In this document: in pieces, positions 38,080 through 50,700 of the stretch
Layout: every line of letters starts with the position of its first letter
Numbering within the stretch: the first letter of the stretch is position 1
DNA from: Calliopsis andreniformis
Lineage: Eukaryota > Arthropoda > Insecta > Hymenoptera > Andrenidae
Length of the DNA stretch: 64,000 nucleotides
Reading direction: 5' to 3'
NCBI RefSeq assembly: GCF_051401765.1
Contig: NW_027480429.1
Coordinates: 12,652,157-12,716,156 of the forward strand
The notes under the pieces: model-generated
What the model was told of the DNA's origin: nothing
Databases searched by the model: none
Seen by the model: the letters and a program-made list of their open reading frames with translations, nothing else
Program-made: the position numbers and the translations under genes

Positions 38080-38655
38080 AACAGATTGAATAGTTTGGGC
38101 CTTAGAAGTCAATGCCCGAAGCATAAAATACGATATAAATAAAACAGTTTTTCCATTGTATAAAACGAATAATTGCTACCAGTGTGAAAGTGATAGTCAT
38201 TTCTACGTTCCGTGCAACCTAGTCTTCACTCTAGGGCGTTGCTCCACCAAATCGAATAGCTAGGTCCCTAGAAGTCAACGCCAGAAGCATAAAATACAAT
38301 AAAGATGCAAAAGTTTTTCCATCGTATTACGGGAATAACTGCAAACAGTATGAAAGTACTGGTCATTTCTACGTTCCGGGTAACCTAGGTTTCACGCTAG
38401 GGCGTTGCTCCACCAGATGGAATAGCTAGGGACTTAGAATTCAACGCCTTAAGAATAAAATACAATATAAGTACAACAGTTTTTCCATCGTATGAAATGA
38501 ATAATTGCAACCAGTGTGAAAGTTATGGCCATTTCTACATTTCGATCAACCTAGGCTTCACTCTAGGGCGTTGTTCCACCAGATCGAATAGTTAGGGCCT
38601 AAGAAGTGAACACCAGAAGCATAAAATACAGTATAAATACAACAGTTTTTCCATC
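38080..38655 (+). repeat. Three-monomer (498-bp) insertion in macro-repeat copy 2
   Basis: The offset to copy 1 rises from 16587 to 17085 bp across this interval, a gain of 498 bp. The inserted monomers carry GTGAAAGTGATAGTC, GTATTACGGGAATAAC, AACGCCTTAAGAATAAAATAC and ATTTCGATCAACC. The same monomers are found after 50100, 54415 and 63690, and related ones after 23750 and 40670. The limits are approximate because the exchange points lie in shared sequence. Confidence 0.82.
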
Positions 38656-41600
38656 ATATAACAGGAATAATTGAAATCAGTTTGAAAGCGATGGCCAATT
38701 CTACGTTCCGGGCAAACTAGGCTTCACTCTAGGGCGTTGATCCACCAGATCAAACAGTTAGGGCCTTAGAAGCCAACGCCCGAAGCATTAAATACAAAAT
38801 AAGTAGAACAGTTTTTCCATTGTATAAAACGAATAATTGCTACCAGTGTAAACGTTATGGTCATTTCTACGTTCCGGGCAACCCAGGCTTCACTCTATGG
38901 CGTTGCTCCACTAGATCGAATAGCTAGGCCCTTTGAAGTCAACGCCAGAAGCATAAAATACAATATAAATACAACACTTTTTCCATCGTATAAAACAAAT
39001 AATTGCAACCAGTATGAAACTTATGGTCATTTCTACTTTCCGAGCAACCTACACTTCACCCTAGGGCGTTGCTCCAACAGATTGAATAGTTTGGGCCTTA
39101 GAAGTCAATGCCCGAAGCATAAAATACGATATAAATAAAACAGTTTTTCCATTGTATAAACCGAATAATTGCAACCAGTATAAAAGTTATGGTCATTTCT
39201 ACTTTCCGGGCGACCTGGGCTTCACCCTAGGACGTTGCTCCAACAGATTGAATAGTTAGGGCCTTAGAAGTCAATGCCCGAAGCATAAAATACATTATAA
39301 ATACAACAGTTTTTCCATCATATAAAACGAATAATTGCAACTAGTATGAAAGTTATGGTCATTTCTACTTTCCGGGCAACCTAGGCTTCACCCTAGGGCG
39401 TTGCTCCAACAGATTGAATAGCTAGGGCTATAGAAGTCAAAGCCCAAAGCATAAAATGCAATGAAAGTACAACAGCCTTTCCATCATATAACAGGAATAA
39501 TTGCAACCCGTGTAAGTTATGGTCATTTCTACTTTCCGGGCAACCTAGGCTACACCCTAGGGCGTTGTTCCACCAGATCGAATAGTTAGGGCCTAAGAAG
39601 TCAACGCCAGTAGCATAAAATACGATATAAATACAACAGCTTTTCCATCGTATAAAACGAATAATTGCAACCAGTTTGAAAGTGATGGTCATTTCTACGT
39701 ACCGGGCAACCTAGGCTTCACTCTAGGGCGTTGCTCCACCAGACGAAACAGTTAGGGCCTTAGAAGTCAACGCCCAAAGCATAAAATGCAATAAAAATGC
39801 AACAGCCTTTCCATCATATGACAGGAATAATTGCAACCCGTGTAAGTTATGGTCATTTCTACTTTCCGGGCAACCTAGGCTTCACCCTAGGGCGTTGCTC
39901 CACCAGATCAAACAGTTAGGGCCTTAGAAGCCAACGCCCGAAGCATTAAATACAAAATAAGTAGAACAGTTTTTCCATTGTATAAAACGAATAATTGCTA
40001 CCAGTGTAAACGTTATGGTCATTTCTACGTTCCGGGCAACCCTGGCTTCACTCTATGGCGTTGCTCCACTAGATCGAATAGCTAGGGCCTTTGAAGTCAA
40101 CGCCAGAAGCATAAAATACAATATAAATACAACACTTTTTCCATCGTATAAAACAAATAATTGCAACCAGTATGAAACTTATGGTCCTTTCTACTTTCCG
40201 AGCAACCTACACTTCACCCTAGGGCGATGCTCCAACAGATTGAATAGTTAGGGCCTTAGAAGTCAACGCCCGAAGCATAAAATGCAATGAAAATACAACA
40301 GCGTTTCCATCATATAACAGAAATAATTGCAATCAGTTTGAAAGTGATGGCCAATTCTACGTTCCGGGCAAACTAGGCTTCACTCTAGGGCGTTGCTCCA
40401 CCAGATCGAATAGTTAGGGCCTTAGAAGTCAACGCCCGAAGCATAAAATGCAGAATAAGTAGAACAATTTTTCCATCGTATAAAACGAATAATTGCAACC
40501 AGTGTGAAAGTTATGGTCGTTTCTACTTTCCGTGCAACCTAGGCTTCACCCTAGGGCGTTGCTCCAACAGATTGAATAGTTAGGGCCTTAGAAGTCAATG
40601 CCCGAAGCATAAAATACGATATAAATAAAACAGTTTTTCCATTGTATAAAACGAATAATTGCTACCAGTGTGAAAGTTATGGTCATTTCTACGTTCCGCG
40701 CAACCTGGGCTTTACCCCAGGGCGTTGCTCCACCAAATCGAATAGCTAGGTCCCTAGAAGTAAACGCCAGAAGCATAAAATACAATAAAGATGCAAAAGT
40801 TTTTCCATCGTATAACAGGAATAACTGCAAACAGTATGAAAGTACTGGTCATTTCTACGTTCCGGGTAACCTAGGTTTCACGCTAGGGCGTTGCTCCACC
40901 AGATCGAATAGCTAGGGACTTAGAATTCAACGCCTTAAGAATAAAATACAGTATAAGTACAACAGTTTTTCCATCGTATGAAATGAATAATTGCAACCAG
41001 TGTGAAAGTTATGGTCATTTCTACATTTAGAGCAACCTAGGCTTCACTCTAGGGCGTTGTTCCACCAGATCGAATAGTTAGGGCCTAAGAAGTGAACGCC
41101 AGAAGCATAAAATACAATATAAATACAACAGTTTTTCCATCATATAAAAGGAATAATTGCAACCAGTATAAAAGTTATGGTCATTTCTACTTTCCGGGCG
41201 ACCTAGGCTTCACCCTAGGGCGTTGCTCCGTCAGATTGAATAGCTAGGGCCTAAGAAGTCAACGCCAGTAGCATAAAATACGATATAAATACAAGAACTT
41301 TTCCATCGTATAAAACGAATAATTGCAACCAGTTTGAAGGTGATGGTCATTTCTACGTACCGGGCAACCTAGGCTTCACTCTAGGGCGTTGCTCCACATG
41401 ACGAAACAGTTAGGGCCTTAGAAGTCAACGCCCGAAGCATAAAATACAAAATAAATAGAACAGTTATTCCATTGTATAAAACGCATAATTGCTACCAGTG
41501 TAAAAGTTATGGTCATTTCTACGCTCCGGGCAACCTAGGCTTCACCCAAGGGCGTTGTTCCACCAGATGGAATAGTTAGGTCCTAAGAAGTGAACGCCAG

Positions 41601-42129
41601 AAGCATAAAATACAATATAAATACAACAGTTTTTCCATCATATAAAACGAATAATTGCAACCAGTATGAAAGTTATGATCATTTCTTCTTTCCGGGCAAC
41701 CTAGGCTTCACCCTAGGGCGTTGTTCCACCTGATGGAATAGCTAGGACCTAAGAAGTCAACGCCAGAAGCATAAAACACGATATAAATACAACAGCATTT
41801 CCATCGTATAAAACGAATAATTGCAACCAGTTTGAAAGTGATGGTCATTTCTACGTACCGGGCAACCTAGCCTTCACTCTAGGGCGTTGCTCCACCAGAT
41901 CAAACAGTTAGGGCCTTAGAAGTCAACGCCCGAAGCATAAAATACAAAATAATAGAACAGTTTTTCCATTGTATAAAACGAATAATTGCTACCAGTGTAA
42001 AATTTATGGTCAATTCAACGTTCCGGTCAACCTAGGCTTCACCCTAGGGCGTTGTTCCACCAGATCGAATAGTTCGGGCCTAAGAAGTGAACGCCAGAAG
42101 AATAAAATACAATATAAATATAACAGTGT

Positions 42130-42165
42130 TTCCATCGTATAAAACGAATAATTGCAACCAGTGTG
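42130..42165. other. Deletion junction in macro-repeat copy 2
   Basis: To the left, sequence follows 25200 (TAACAGTGTTTCCATCG). To the right, it follows 26731 and 30051 (AACCAGTGTGTAAGTAATGG). The crossover lies within CCATCGTATAAAACGAATAA, which all partners share. The jump corresponds to nine monomers against the left 3320-bp copy, or 29 monomers against the right copy. Confidence 0.85.
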
Positions 42166-43979
42166 TAAGTAATGGTCATTTCTAAGTTCCGGGCAACCTA
42201 GGCTTCACTCTAGGGCGCTGCTCCACCAGATCATACAGTTAGGGCCTTAGAAGCCAACGCCCGAAGCATAAAACACAAAATATATAGAACGGTTTTTCCA
42301 TTGTATAAAACGAATAATTGCTACCAGTGTAAAATTTATGGTCATTTCTACGTTCCGGGCAACCTAGGTTTCACTCCAGGGCGTGGCTCCTCGAGATCGA
42401 ATAGTTACGGCCTAAGCAGTCAACGCCAGAAGCATAAAATACGATAAAGATGCAACAGTTTTTCCATCGTATAAAACGAATAATTGCAACCAGTGTGAAA
42501 GTTATGGTCATTTCTACATTCCGAGCAACCTAGGCCTCACTCTAGGGCGTTGTTCCACCAGATCAAATAGTTAGGGCCTAAGAAGTGAACGCCAGAAGCA
42601 TAAAATGCAATAAAAATACAACAGTTTTTCCATCGTGTAGCAGGAGTAATATGCAACCAGTGTGATAGTAGTGGTCATTTCTACGTTCCGGGCAACCTAG
42701 GCTTCACTCCACGGCGTTGTTCCACCAGATCGAATAGTTAGGGCCTAAGAAGTCAACACCAGAAGAATAAAATACAAAATAAATACAACAGCCTTTACAC
42801 CGTATAAAACGAATAATTGCAACCCGTGTGAAAGTGATGGTCATTTCTACGTTCCAGGCAACCTAGGCTTCACTCTAGGGCGTTGTTCCACCAGATCGTA
42901 TAGCTAGGGCCTAAGAATTAAACGCCAGAAGCATAAAATACAACATAAATACAACTGCTTTTCCATCGTATAAAACGAATAATTGCAACCAGTGTGAAAG
43001 TAATCGTCACTTCTACGTTCCGGCAGACTAGGCATCACTCTAGGGCGTTGCTCCACCACATCTAATAGCTACGGCCTTAGAAGTCAACGCCAGAGGCATA
43101 AAATACAATATAAATACAACAGCGTATCCATCGTATAAAACGAATAATTGCAACCAGTGTGAAAGTTATGGTCATTTCTACATTCCGAGCAACCTAGGCT
43201 TCACCCTAGGGCGTTGCTCCACCAGATCGAATAGTTAGGTCCTTAGAAGTAAACGCCAGAAGCATAAAATGCGATTTAAATACAACAGCTTTTACATCGT
43301 ATAAAAGGAATAATTGCAAACAGTGTGAAAGTAATGGTCATTTCTACGTTCCGGCCAACCTGGGCTTCACCCTAAGCCGTTGTTCCACCAGATCCAATAG
43401 CTAGGGCCTAAGAAGTGAACGCCAGAACCATAAGATGCAATAAAAATACAACAGTTTTTCCATCGTATAACAGGATTAATTGCAACCAGTTTGAAAGTGA
43501 TGGTCATTTCTCCTTTCCGGGCAACCTAGGCTTCACTCTAGGGCGTTGCTCCACCAGATCAAACAGTTAGGGCCACAGAAGTCAACGCCCGAAGCATAAA
43601 ATACAAGATAAATAGAAGAGTTTTTCCATTGTGTAAAACGAATAATTGCTACCAGTGTAAAAGTTATGGTCATTTCTACGTTCCGGGCAACCTAGGCTTC
43701 ACTCTATGGCGTTCTTCCACCACATCGAATAGCTACGGCCTCAGAAGTCAACACCTGAAGTCTAAAATACAATAAAAATACAACAGTCTTTCCATCCTAT
43801 AACAGGAATAATTGCAACCCGTGTGAAGGTGATAGTCATTTCTGCGTTCCAGGCAACCTAGGCTTCACTCTAGGGCGTTGTTCCACCAGATCGAATAGTT
43901 AGGGCCTAAGAACTCAACGCCAGTAGCATAAAATACGATATAAATACAACAACTTTTCCATCGTATAAAACGAATAATT

Positions 43980-46900
43980 GCAACCAGTTTGAAAGTGATG
44001 GTCATTTCTACGTACCGCGCAACCTAGGCTTCACTATAGGGCGTTGCTCCACCAGGTCAAACAGTTAGGGCCTTAGAAGCCAACTCCCGAAGCATTAAAG
44101 ACAAAATAAATAGAACAGTTATTCCATTGTATAAAACGAATAATTGCTACCAGTGTAAAAGTTATGGTCATTTCTACGTTCAGGGCGACATAGGCTTCAC
44201 CCTAGGCCGTTGTTCCACCAGATCGAATGGTTAGGGCCTAAGAAGTGAACGCCAGAAGCATAAAATACAATATAAATACAACAGTTTTTCCATCATATAA
44301 AACGAATAATTGCAACCAGTATGAAAGTTATGGTCATTTCTACGTTCCGGGCAACCTAGGCTTCACCCTAGGGCGCTGCTCCAACAGATTGTATAGTTAG
44401 GGCCTTAGAGGTCAATGCCCGAAGCATATAATGCAATAAAAATACAACAGTATTTCCATCATATAACAGGAATAATTGCAACCAATTTGAAAGTGATGGT
44501 CATTTATACGTACCGGGCAACCTACGCTTCACTCGAGGGCGTTGCTCCACCAGGTCGAATAGTTAGGGCCTTAGAAGTCAACTCCCGTAGCATAAAATAC
44601 AAGATAAATAGAACAGTTTTTCCATCGTATAAAACGAATAATTGCTGCCAGTGTGAAAGTTATGGTCATTTCTACTTGCCGGGCAACCTAGGCTTCACCC
44701 TAGGGCGTTGTTCCGCCTGATGGAATAGTTAGGGCCTAAGAAGTCAACGCCAGAAGCATAAAATACGATATAAATACAACAGCGTTTCCATCGTATAAAA
44801 CGAATAATTGCAACCAGTTTCAAAGTGATGGTCATTTCTACGTACCGGGCAACCTAGCCTTCACTCTAGGGCGTTGCTCCACCAGATCAAACAGTTAGGG
44901 CCTTAGAAGTCAACGCCCGAAGCAGAAAATACAACATAATAGAACAGTTTTTCCATTGTATAAAACGAATAATTGCAAACAGTGTGAAAGTAATGGTCAT
45001 TTCTACGTTCCGGCCAACCTGGGCTTCACCCTAGGCCGTTGTTCCACCAGATCGAATAGTTAGGGCCTAAGAAGTGAACGCCAGAACCATAAAATGCAAT
45101 AAAAATACAACAGTTTTTCCATCGTATAACAGGATTAATTGCAACCAGTTTGAAAGTGATGGTCATTTCTCCTTTCCGGGCAACCTAGGCTTCACTCTAG
45201 GGCGTTGCTCCACCAGATCAAACAGTTAGGGCCTCAGAAGTCAACGCCCGAAGCATAAAATACAAGATAAATAGAAGAGTTTTTCCATTGTGTAAAACGA
45301 ATAATTGCTACCAGTGTAAAAGTTATGGTCAATCCTACGTTCCGGGCAACCTAGGCTTCACTCCACGGCGTTGTTCCACCAGATCGAATAGTTAGGGCCT
45401 AAGAAGTCAACACCAGAAGAATAAAATACAAAATAAATACAACAGCCTTACACCGTATAAAACGAATAATTGCAACCCGTGTGAAAGTGATGGTCATTTC
45501 TACGTTCCAGGCAACCTAGGCTTCACTCTAGGCCGTTGTTCCACCAGATCGTATAGCTAGGGCCTAAGAAGTAAACGCCAGAAGCATAAAATACGATATA
45601 AATACAACTGCTTTTCCATCGTATAAAACGAATAATTGCAACCAGTGTGAAAGTAATGGACATTTCTACGTTCCGGGCAACCTAGGCTTCACTCTAGGGC
45701 GTTGCTCCACCACATCTAATAGCTACGGCCTTAGAAGTCAACGCCAGAGGCATAAAATACAATATAAATACAACAGCTTTTCCATCGTATAAAACGAATA
45801 ATTGCTACCAGTGTGAAAGTTATGGTCATTTCTACTTTCCGGGCAACCTAGGCTTCACTCTAGGGCGTTGCTCCACCAGATCAAACAGTTAGGGCCTCAG
45901 AAGGCAACGCCCGAAGCATAAAATACAAGATAAATAGAAGAGTTTTTCTATTGTGTAAAACGAATAATTGCTACCAGTGTAAAAGTTATGGTCATTTCTA
46001 CGTTCCGGGCAACCTAGGCTTCACTCTATGGCGTTCTTCCACCACATCGAATAGCTACAGCCTCAGAAGTCAACACCTGAAGTCTAAAATACAATAAAAA
46101 TACAACAGTCTTTCCACCCTATGACAGGATTAATTGCTACCAGTGTGAAAGTTATGGTCATTTCTACTTTCCGGGCAACCTAGGCTTCACCCTAGGGCGT
46201 TGTTCCACCTGATGGAATAGTTAGGTCCCAAGAAGTCAACGCCAGAAGCATAAAATACGATATAAATACAACAGCTTTTCCATCGTATAAAACGAATAAT
46301 TGCAACCAGTTTGAAAGTGATGGTCATTTCTACGTACCGCGCAACCTAGGCTTCACTATAGGGCGTTGCTCCACCAGGTCAAACAGTTAGGGCCTTAGAA
46401 GCCAACTCCCGAAGCATTAAAGACAAAATAAATAGAACAGTTTTTCCATTGTATAAAACGAATAATTGCTACCAGTATGAAAGTTATGGTCATTTCTACT
46501 TTCCGGGCAACCTAGGCTTCACCCTAGGGCGCTGCTCCAACAGATTGTATAGTTAGGGCCTTAGAAGTCAATGCCCGAAGCATATAATGCAATAAAAATA
46601 AAACAGTATTTCCATCATATAACAGGAATAATTGCAACCAATTTGAAAGTGATGGTCATTTATACGTACCGGGCAACCTACGCTTCACTCGAGGGCGTTG
46701 CTCCACCAGATCGAATAGTTAGGGCCTTAGAAGTCAACTCCCGTAGCATAAAATACAAGATAAATAGAACAGTTTTTCCATCGTATAAAACGAATAATTG
46801 CTGCCAGTGTGAAAGTTATGGTCATTTCTACTTGCCGGGCAACCTAGGCTTCACCCTAGGGCGTTGTTCCGCCTGATGGAATAGTTAGGGCCTAAGAAGT

Positions 46901-49900
46901 CAACGCCAGAAGCATAAAATACGATATAAATACAACAGCGTTTCCATCGTATAAAACGAATAATTGCAACCAGTTTGAAAGTGATGGTCATTTCTACGTA
47001 CCGGGCAACCTAGCCTTCACACTAGGGCGTTGCTCCACCAGATCAAACAGTTAGGGCCTTAGAAGTCAACGCCCGAAGCATAAAATACAACATAATAGAA
47101 CAGTTTTTCCATTGTATAAAACGAATAATTGCTACCAGTGTAAACTTTATGGTCAATTCTACGTTCCGGGCAACCTAGGCTTCACCCTAGGGCGTTGTTC
47201 CACCAGATCGAATAGTTCGGGCCTAAGAAGTGAACGCCAGAAGAATAAAATACAATATAAATATAACAGTTTTTCCATCGTATAAAACGAATAATAGCAA
47301 CCAGTGTGAAAGTTGTGGTCATTTCTACGTTCCGGGCAACCTAGGTTTCACTCTAGGGCGTCGCTCCACCAGATCAAACAGTTAGGGCCTTAGGAGCCAA
47401 CGCCCGAAGCATTAAATACAAAATAAATAGAACAGTTTTTCCATTTTATAAAACGAATAATTGCTACCAGTGTAAAAGTTATGGTCATTTCTACGTTCCG
47501 GGCAACCTAGGCTTCACCCTAGGCCGTTGTTCCAGCAGATCGAATAGCTAGGGCCTAAGAAGTGAACGCCAGAAGCATAAAATACAATATAAATACAACA
47601 GTTTTTCCATCATATAAAACGAATAATTGCAACCTGTATGAAAGTTATGGTCACTTCTACGTTCCGAGCACCCTAGGCGTCACTCGAGGGCGTGGCTCCA
47701 CCAGATCAAACAGTTAGGGCCTTAGGAGCCAACGCCCGAAGCATTAAATACAAAATAAATAGAACAGTTTTTCCATCATATAAAACGAATAATTGCAACC
47801 AGTATGAAAGTTATGGTCATTTCTACGTTCCGAGCACCCTAGGCGTCACTCTAGGGCGTTGCTCCACCAGACGAAACAGTTAGGGCCTTAGAAGTCAACG
47901 CCCGAAGCATAAAATACAATATAAATATAACAGTTTTTCCATCGTATAAAACGAATAATAGAAACCAGTGTGAAAGTTATGGTCATTTCTACGTTCCGGG
48001 CAACCTAGCTTTCACTCTAGGGCGTTGCTCCACCAGATCAAACAGTTAGGGCCTTAGACGCCAACGCCCGAAGCATTAAATACAAAATAAATAGAACAGC
48101 TTTCCATTGTATAAAACGAATAATTGCTAACAGTGTAAAAGTTATGGTCATTTCTACGTTCCGGGCTACCTAGGCTTCACCCTAGGCCGTTGTTCCACCA
48201 GATCGAATAGTTAGGGCCTAAGGAGTGAACGCCAGAAGCATAAAATACAATATAAATACAACAGTTTTTCCATCATATAAAACGAATAATTGCAACGAGT
48301 ATGAAAGTTATGGTCATTTCTACTTTCCGGGCAACCTAGGCTTCACCCTGGGGCGTTGCGCAAACAGATTGAATAGTTTGGGCCTTAGAAGTCAATGCCC
48401 GAATGATAAAATGCAATGAAAATTAAACAGTTTTTCCATCGTATAACAGGATTAATTGCAACCAGTTTGAAAGTGATCGTCATTTCTACGTTCCGGGCAA
48501 CCTAGGCTTCACTCTAGGGCGTTGCTCCACTAGATCGAAATGCTAGGGCCTTAGAAGTCAACGCCAGAAGCATAAAATACAATATAAATACAACAGCATT
48601 TCCATCGTATAAAACGAATAATTGCTACCAGTGTGAAAGTTATGGTCATTTCTACTTTCCGGGCAACCTAGGCTTCACCCTAGGGCGTTGTTCCACCTGA
48701 TGGAATAGTTAGGTCCCAAGAAGTGAACGCCAGAAGCATAAAATACGATATAAATACAACAGTTTTTCCATCATATGAAACGAATAATTGCAACTAGTAT
48801 GAAAGTTATGGTCATTTCTACTTTCCGGGCAACCTAGGCTTCACCCTAGGGCGTTGCTCCAACAGATTGAATAGCTAGGGCCTTAGAAGTCAACGCCCGA
48901 AGCATAAAATACAAGATAAATAGAAGAGTTTTTCCATTGTGTAAAACGAATAATTGCTACCAGTGTAAAAGTTATGGTCATTTCTACGTTCCGGGCAACC
49001 TAGGCTTCACTCTATGGCGTTCTTCCACCACATCGAATAGCTACGGCCTCAGAAGTCAACACCTGAAGTCTAAAATACAATAAAAATACAACAGTCTTTC
49101 CATCCTATAACAGGAATAATTGCAACCCGTGTGAAGGTGATGGTCATTTCTGCGATCCAGGCAACCTAGGCTTCACTCTAAGGCGTTGTTCCACCAGATC
49201 GAATAGTTAGGGTCTAAGAAGTCAACGCCAGTAGCATAAAATACGATATAAATACAACAACTTTTCCATCGTATAAAACGAATAATTGCAACCAGTTTGA
49301 AGGTGATGGTCATTTCTACGTGCCGGGCAACCTAGGCTTCACTCTAGGTCGTTGCTCCACCAGACGAAACAGTTAGGGCCTTAGAAGTCAACGCCCGAAG
49401 CACAAAATACAAAATAAATAGAACAGTTATTCCATTGTATAAAACGCATAATTGCTACCAGTGTAAAAGTTATGGTCATTTCTACGTTCCGGGCAACCTA
49501 GGCTTCACCCAAGGGCGTTGTTCCACCAGATCGAATAGTTCGGTCCTAAGAAGTGAACGCCAGAAGAACAAAATACAATATAAATATAACAGTTTTTCCA
49601 TCGTATAAAACGAATAGTAGCAACCAGTGTGAAAGTTATGGTCATTTCTACGTTCCGGGTAACCTAGGTTTCACTCTAGGGCGTTGCTCCACCAGATCAA
49701 ACAGTTAGGGCCTTAGAAGCCAACGCCCGAAGCATTAAATACAAAATAAGTAGAACAGTTTTTCCATTGTAAAAAACGAATAATTGCTACCAGTGTAAAC
49801 GTTATGGTCATTTCTAAGTTCCGGGCAACCCAGGCTTCACTCTATGGCGTTGCTCCACTAGATCGAATAGCTAGGGCCTTTGAAGTCAATGCCAGAAGCA

Positions 49901-50700
49901 TAAAATACAATATAAATACAACCCTTTTTCCATCGTATAAAACAAATAATTACAACCAGTATGAAACTTATGGTCATTTCTACTTTCCGAGCAACCTACA
50001 CTTCACCCTAGGGCGTTGGTCCAACAGATTGAATAGTTTGGGCCTTAGAAGTCAATGCCCGAAGCATAAAATACGATATAAATAAAACAGTTTTTCCATT
50101 GTATAAAACGAATAATTGCTACCAGTGTGAAAGTGATAGTCATTTCTACGTTCCGTGCAACCTAGTCTTCACTCTAGGGCGTTGCTCCACCAAATCGAAT
50201 AGCTAGGTCCCTAGAAGTCAACGCCAGAAGCATAAAATACAATAAAGATGCAAAAGTTTTTCCATCGTATTACGGGAATAACTGCAAACAGTATGAAAGT
50301 ACTGGTCATTTCTACGTTCCGGGTAACCTAGGTTTCACGCTAGGGCGTTGCTCCACCAGATGGAATAGCTAGGGACTTAGAATTCAACGCCTTAAGAATA
50401 AAATACAATATAAGTACAACAGTTTTTCCATCGTATGAAATGAATAATTGCAACCAGTGTGAAAGTTATGGCCATTTCTACATTTCGAGCAACCTAGGCT
50501 TCACTCTAGGGCGTTGTTCCACCAGATCGAATAGTTAGGGCCTAAGAAGTGAACACCAGAAGCATAAAATACAGTATAAATACAACAGTTTTTCCATCAT
50601 ATAAAACGAATAATTGCAACCAGTATCAAAGTTATGGTCATTTCTACTTTCCGGGCGACCTGGGCTTCACCCTAGGACGTTGCTCCAACAGATTGAATAG
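43980..50700. repeat. Macro-repeat copy 3, about 6.7 kb
   Basis: It begins with monomers matching 14961-15390 (offset about 29021; markers ACCGCGCAACC, CACTATAGGG and CAGGGCGACATAGG). It then follows copy 2 at offset 12437 (44415-48870), and at 11943 after losing the 494-bp trimer. Near 50600 it skips a further 498 bp relative to copy 2. It ends where the 4314-bp duplication starts its second copy. Confidence 0.82.
46387..50700 (+). repeat. 4314-bp tandem duplication, left copy (26 monomers)
   Basis: It matches 50701-55014 at a constant 4314-bp offset, for example GCCAACTCCC at 46401 and 50715. The copies share the loss of the 494-bp trimer and the variant GGGCGTTGGTCC. The trimer loss therefore came before this duplication. 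Confidence 0.9.

Larger units (their letters stand above)
31945..43980. repeat. Macro-repeat copy 2, about 12 kb, internally shortened
   Basis: It follows copy 1 at offsets of about 16.6-17.1 kb, with local changes. There is one 494-bp trimer instead of two (36508-37001), a 498-bp insertion near 38080-38650, loss of one monomer near 39540, and a large skip at 42140. After 42140 it matches 30035-31860 (offset 12105). It therefore lacks about 4.8 kb relative to copy 1, or about 1.5 kb if compared with the left 3320-bp copy. It ends near 43980, where sequence returns to that of 14961. Confidence 0.83.
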
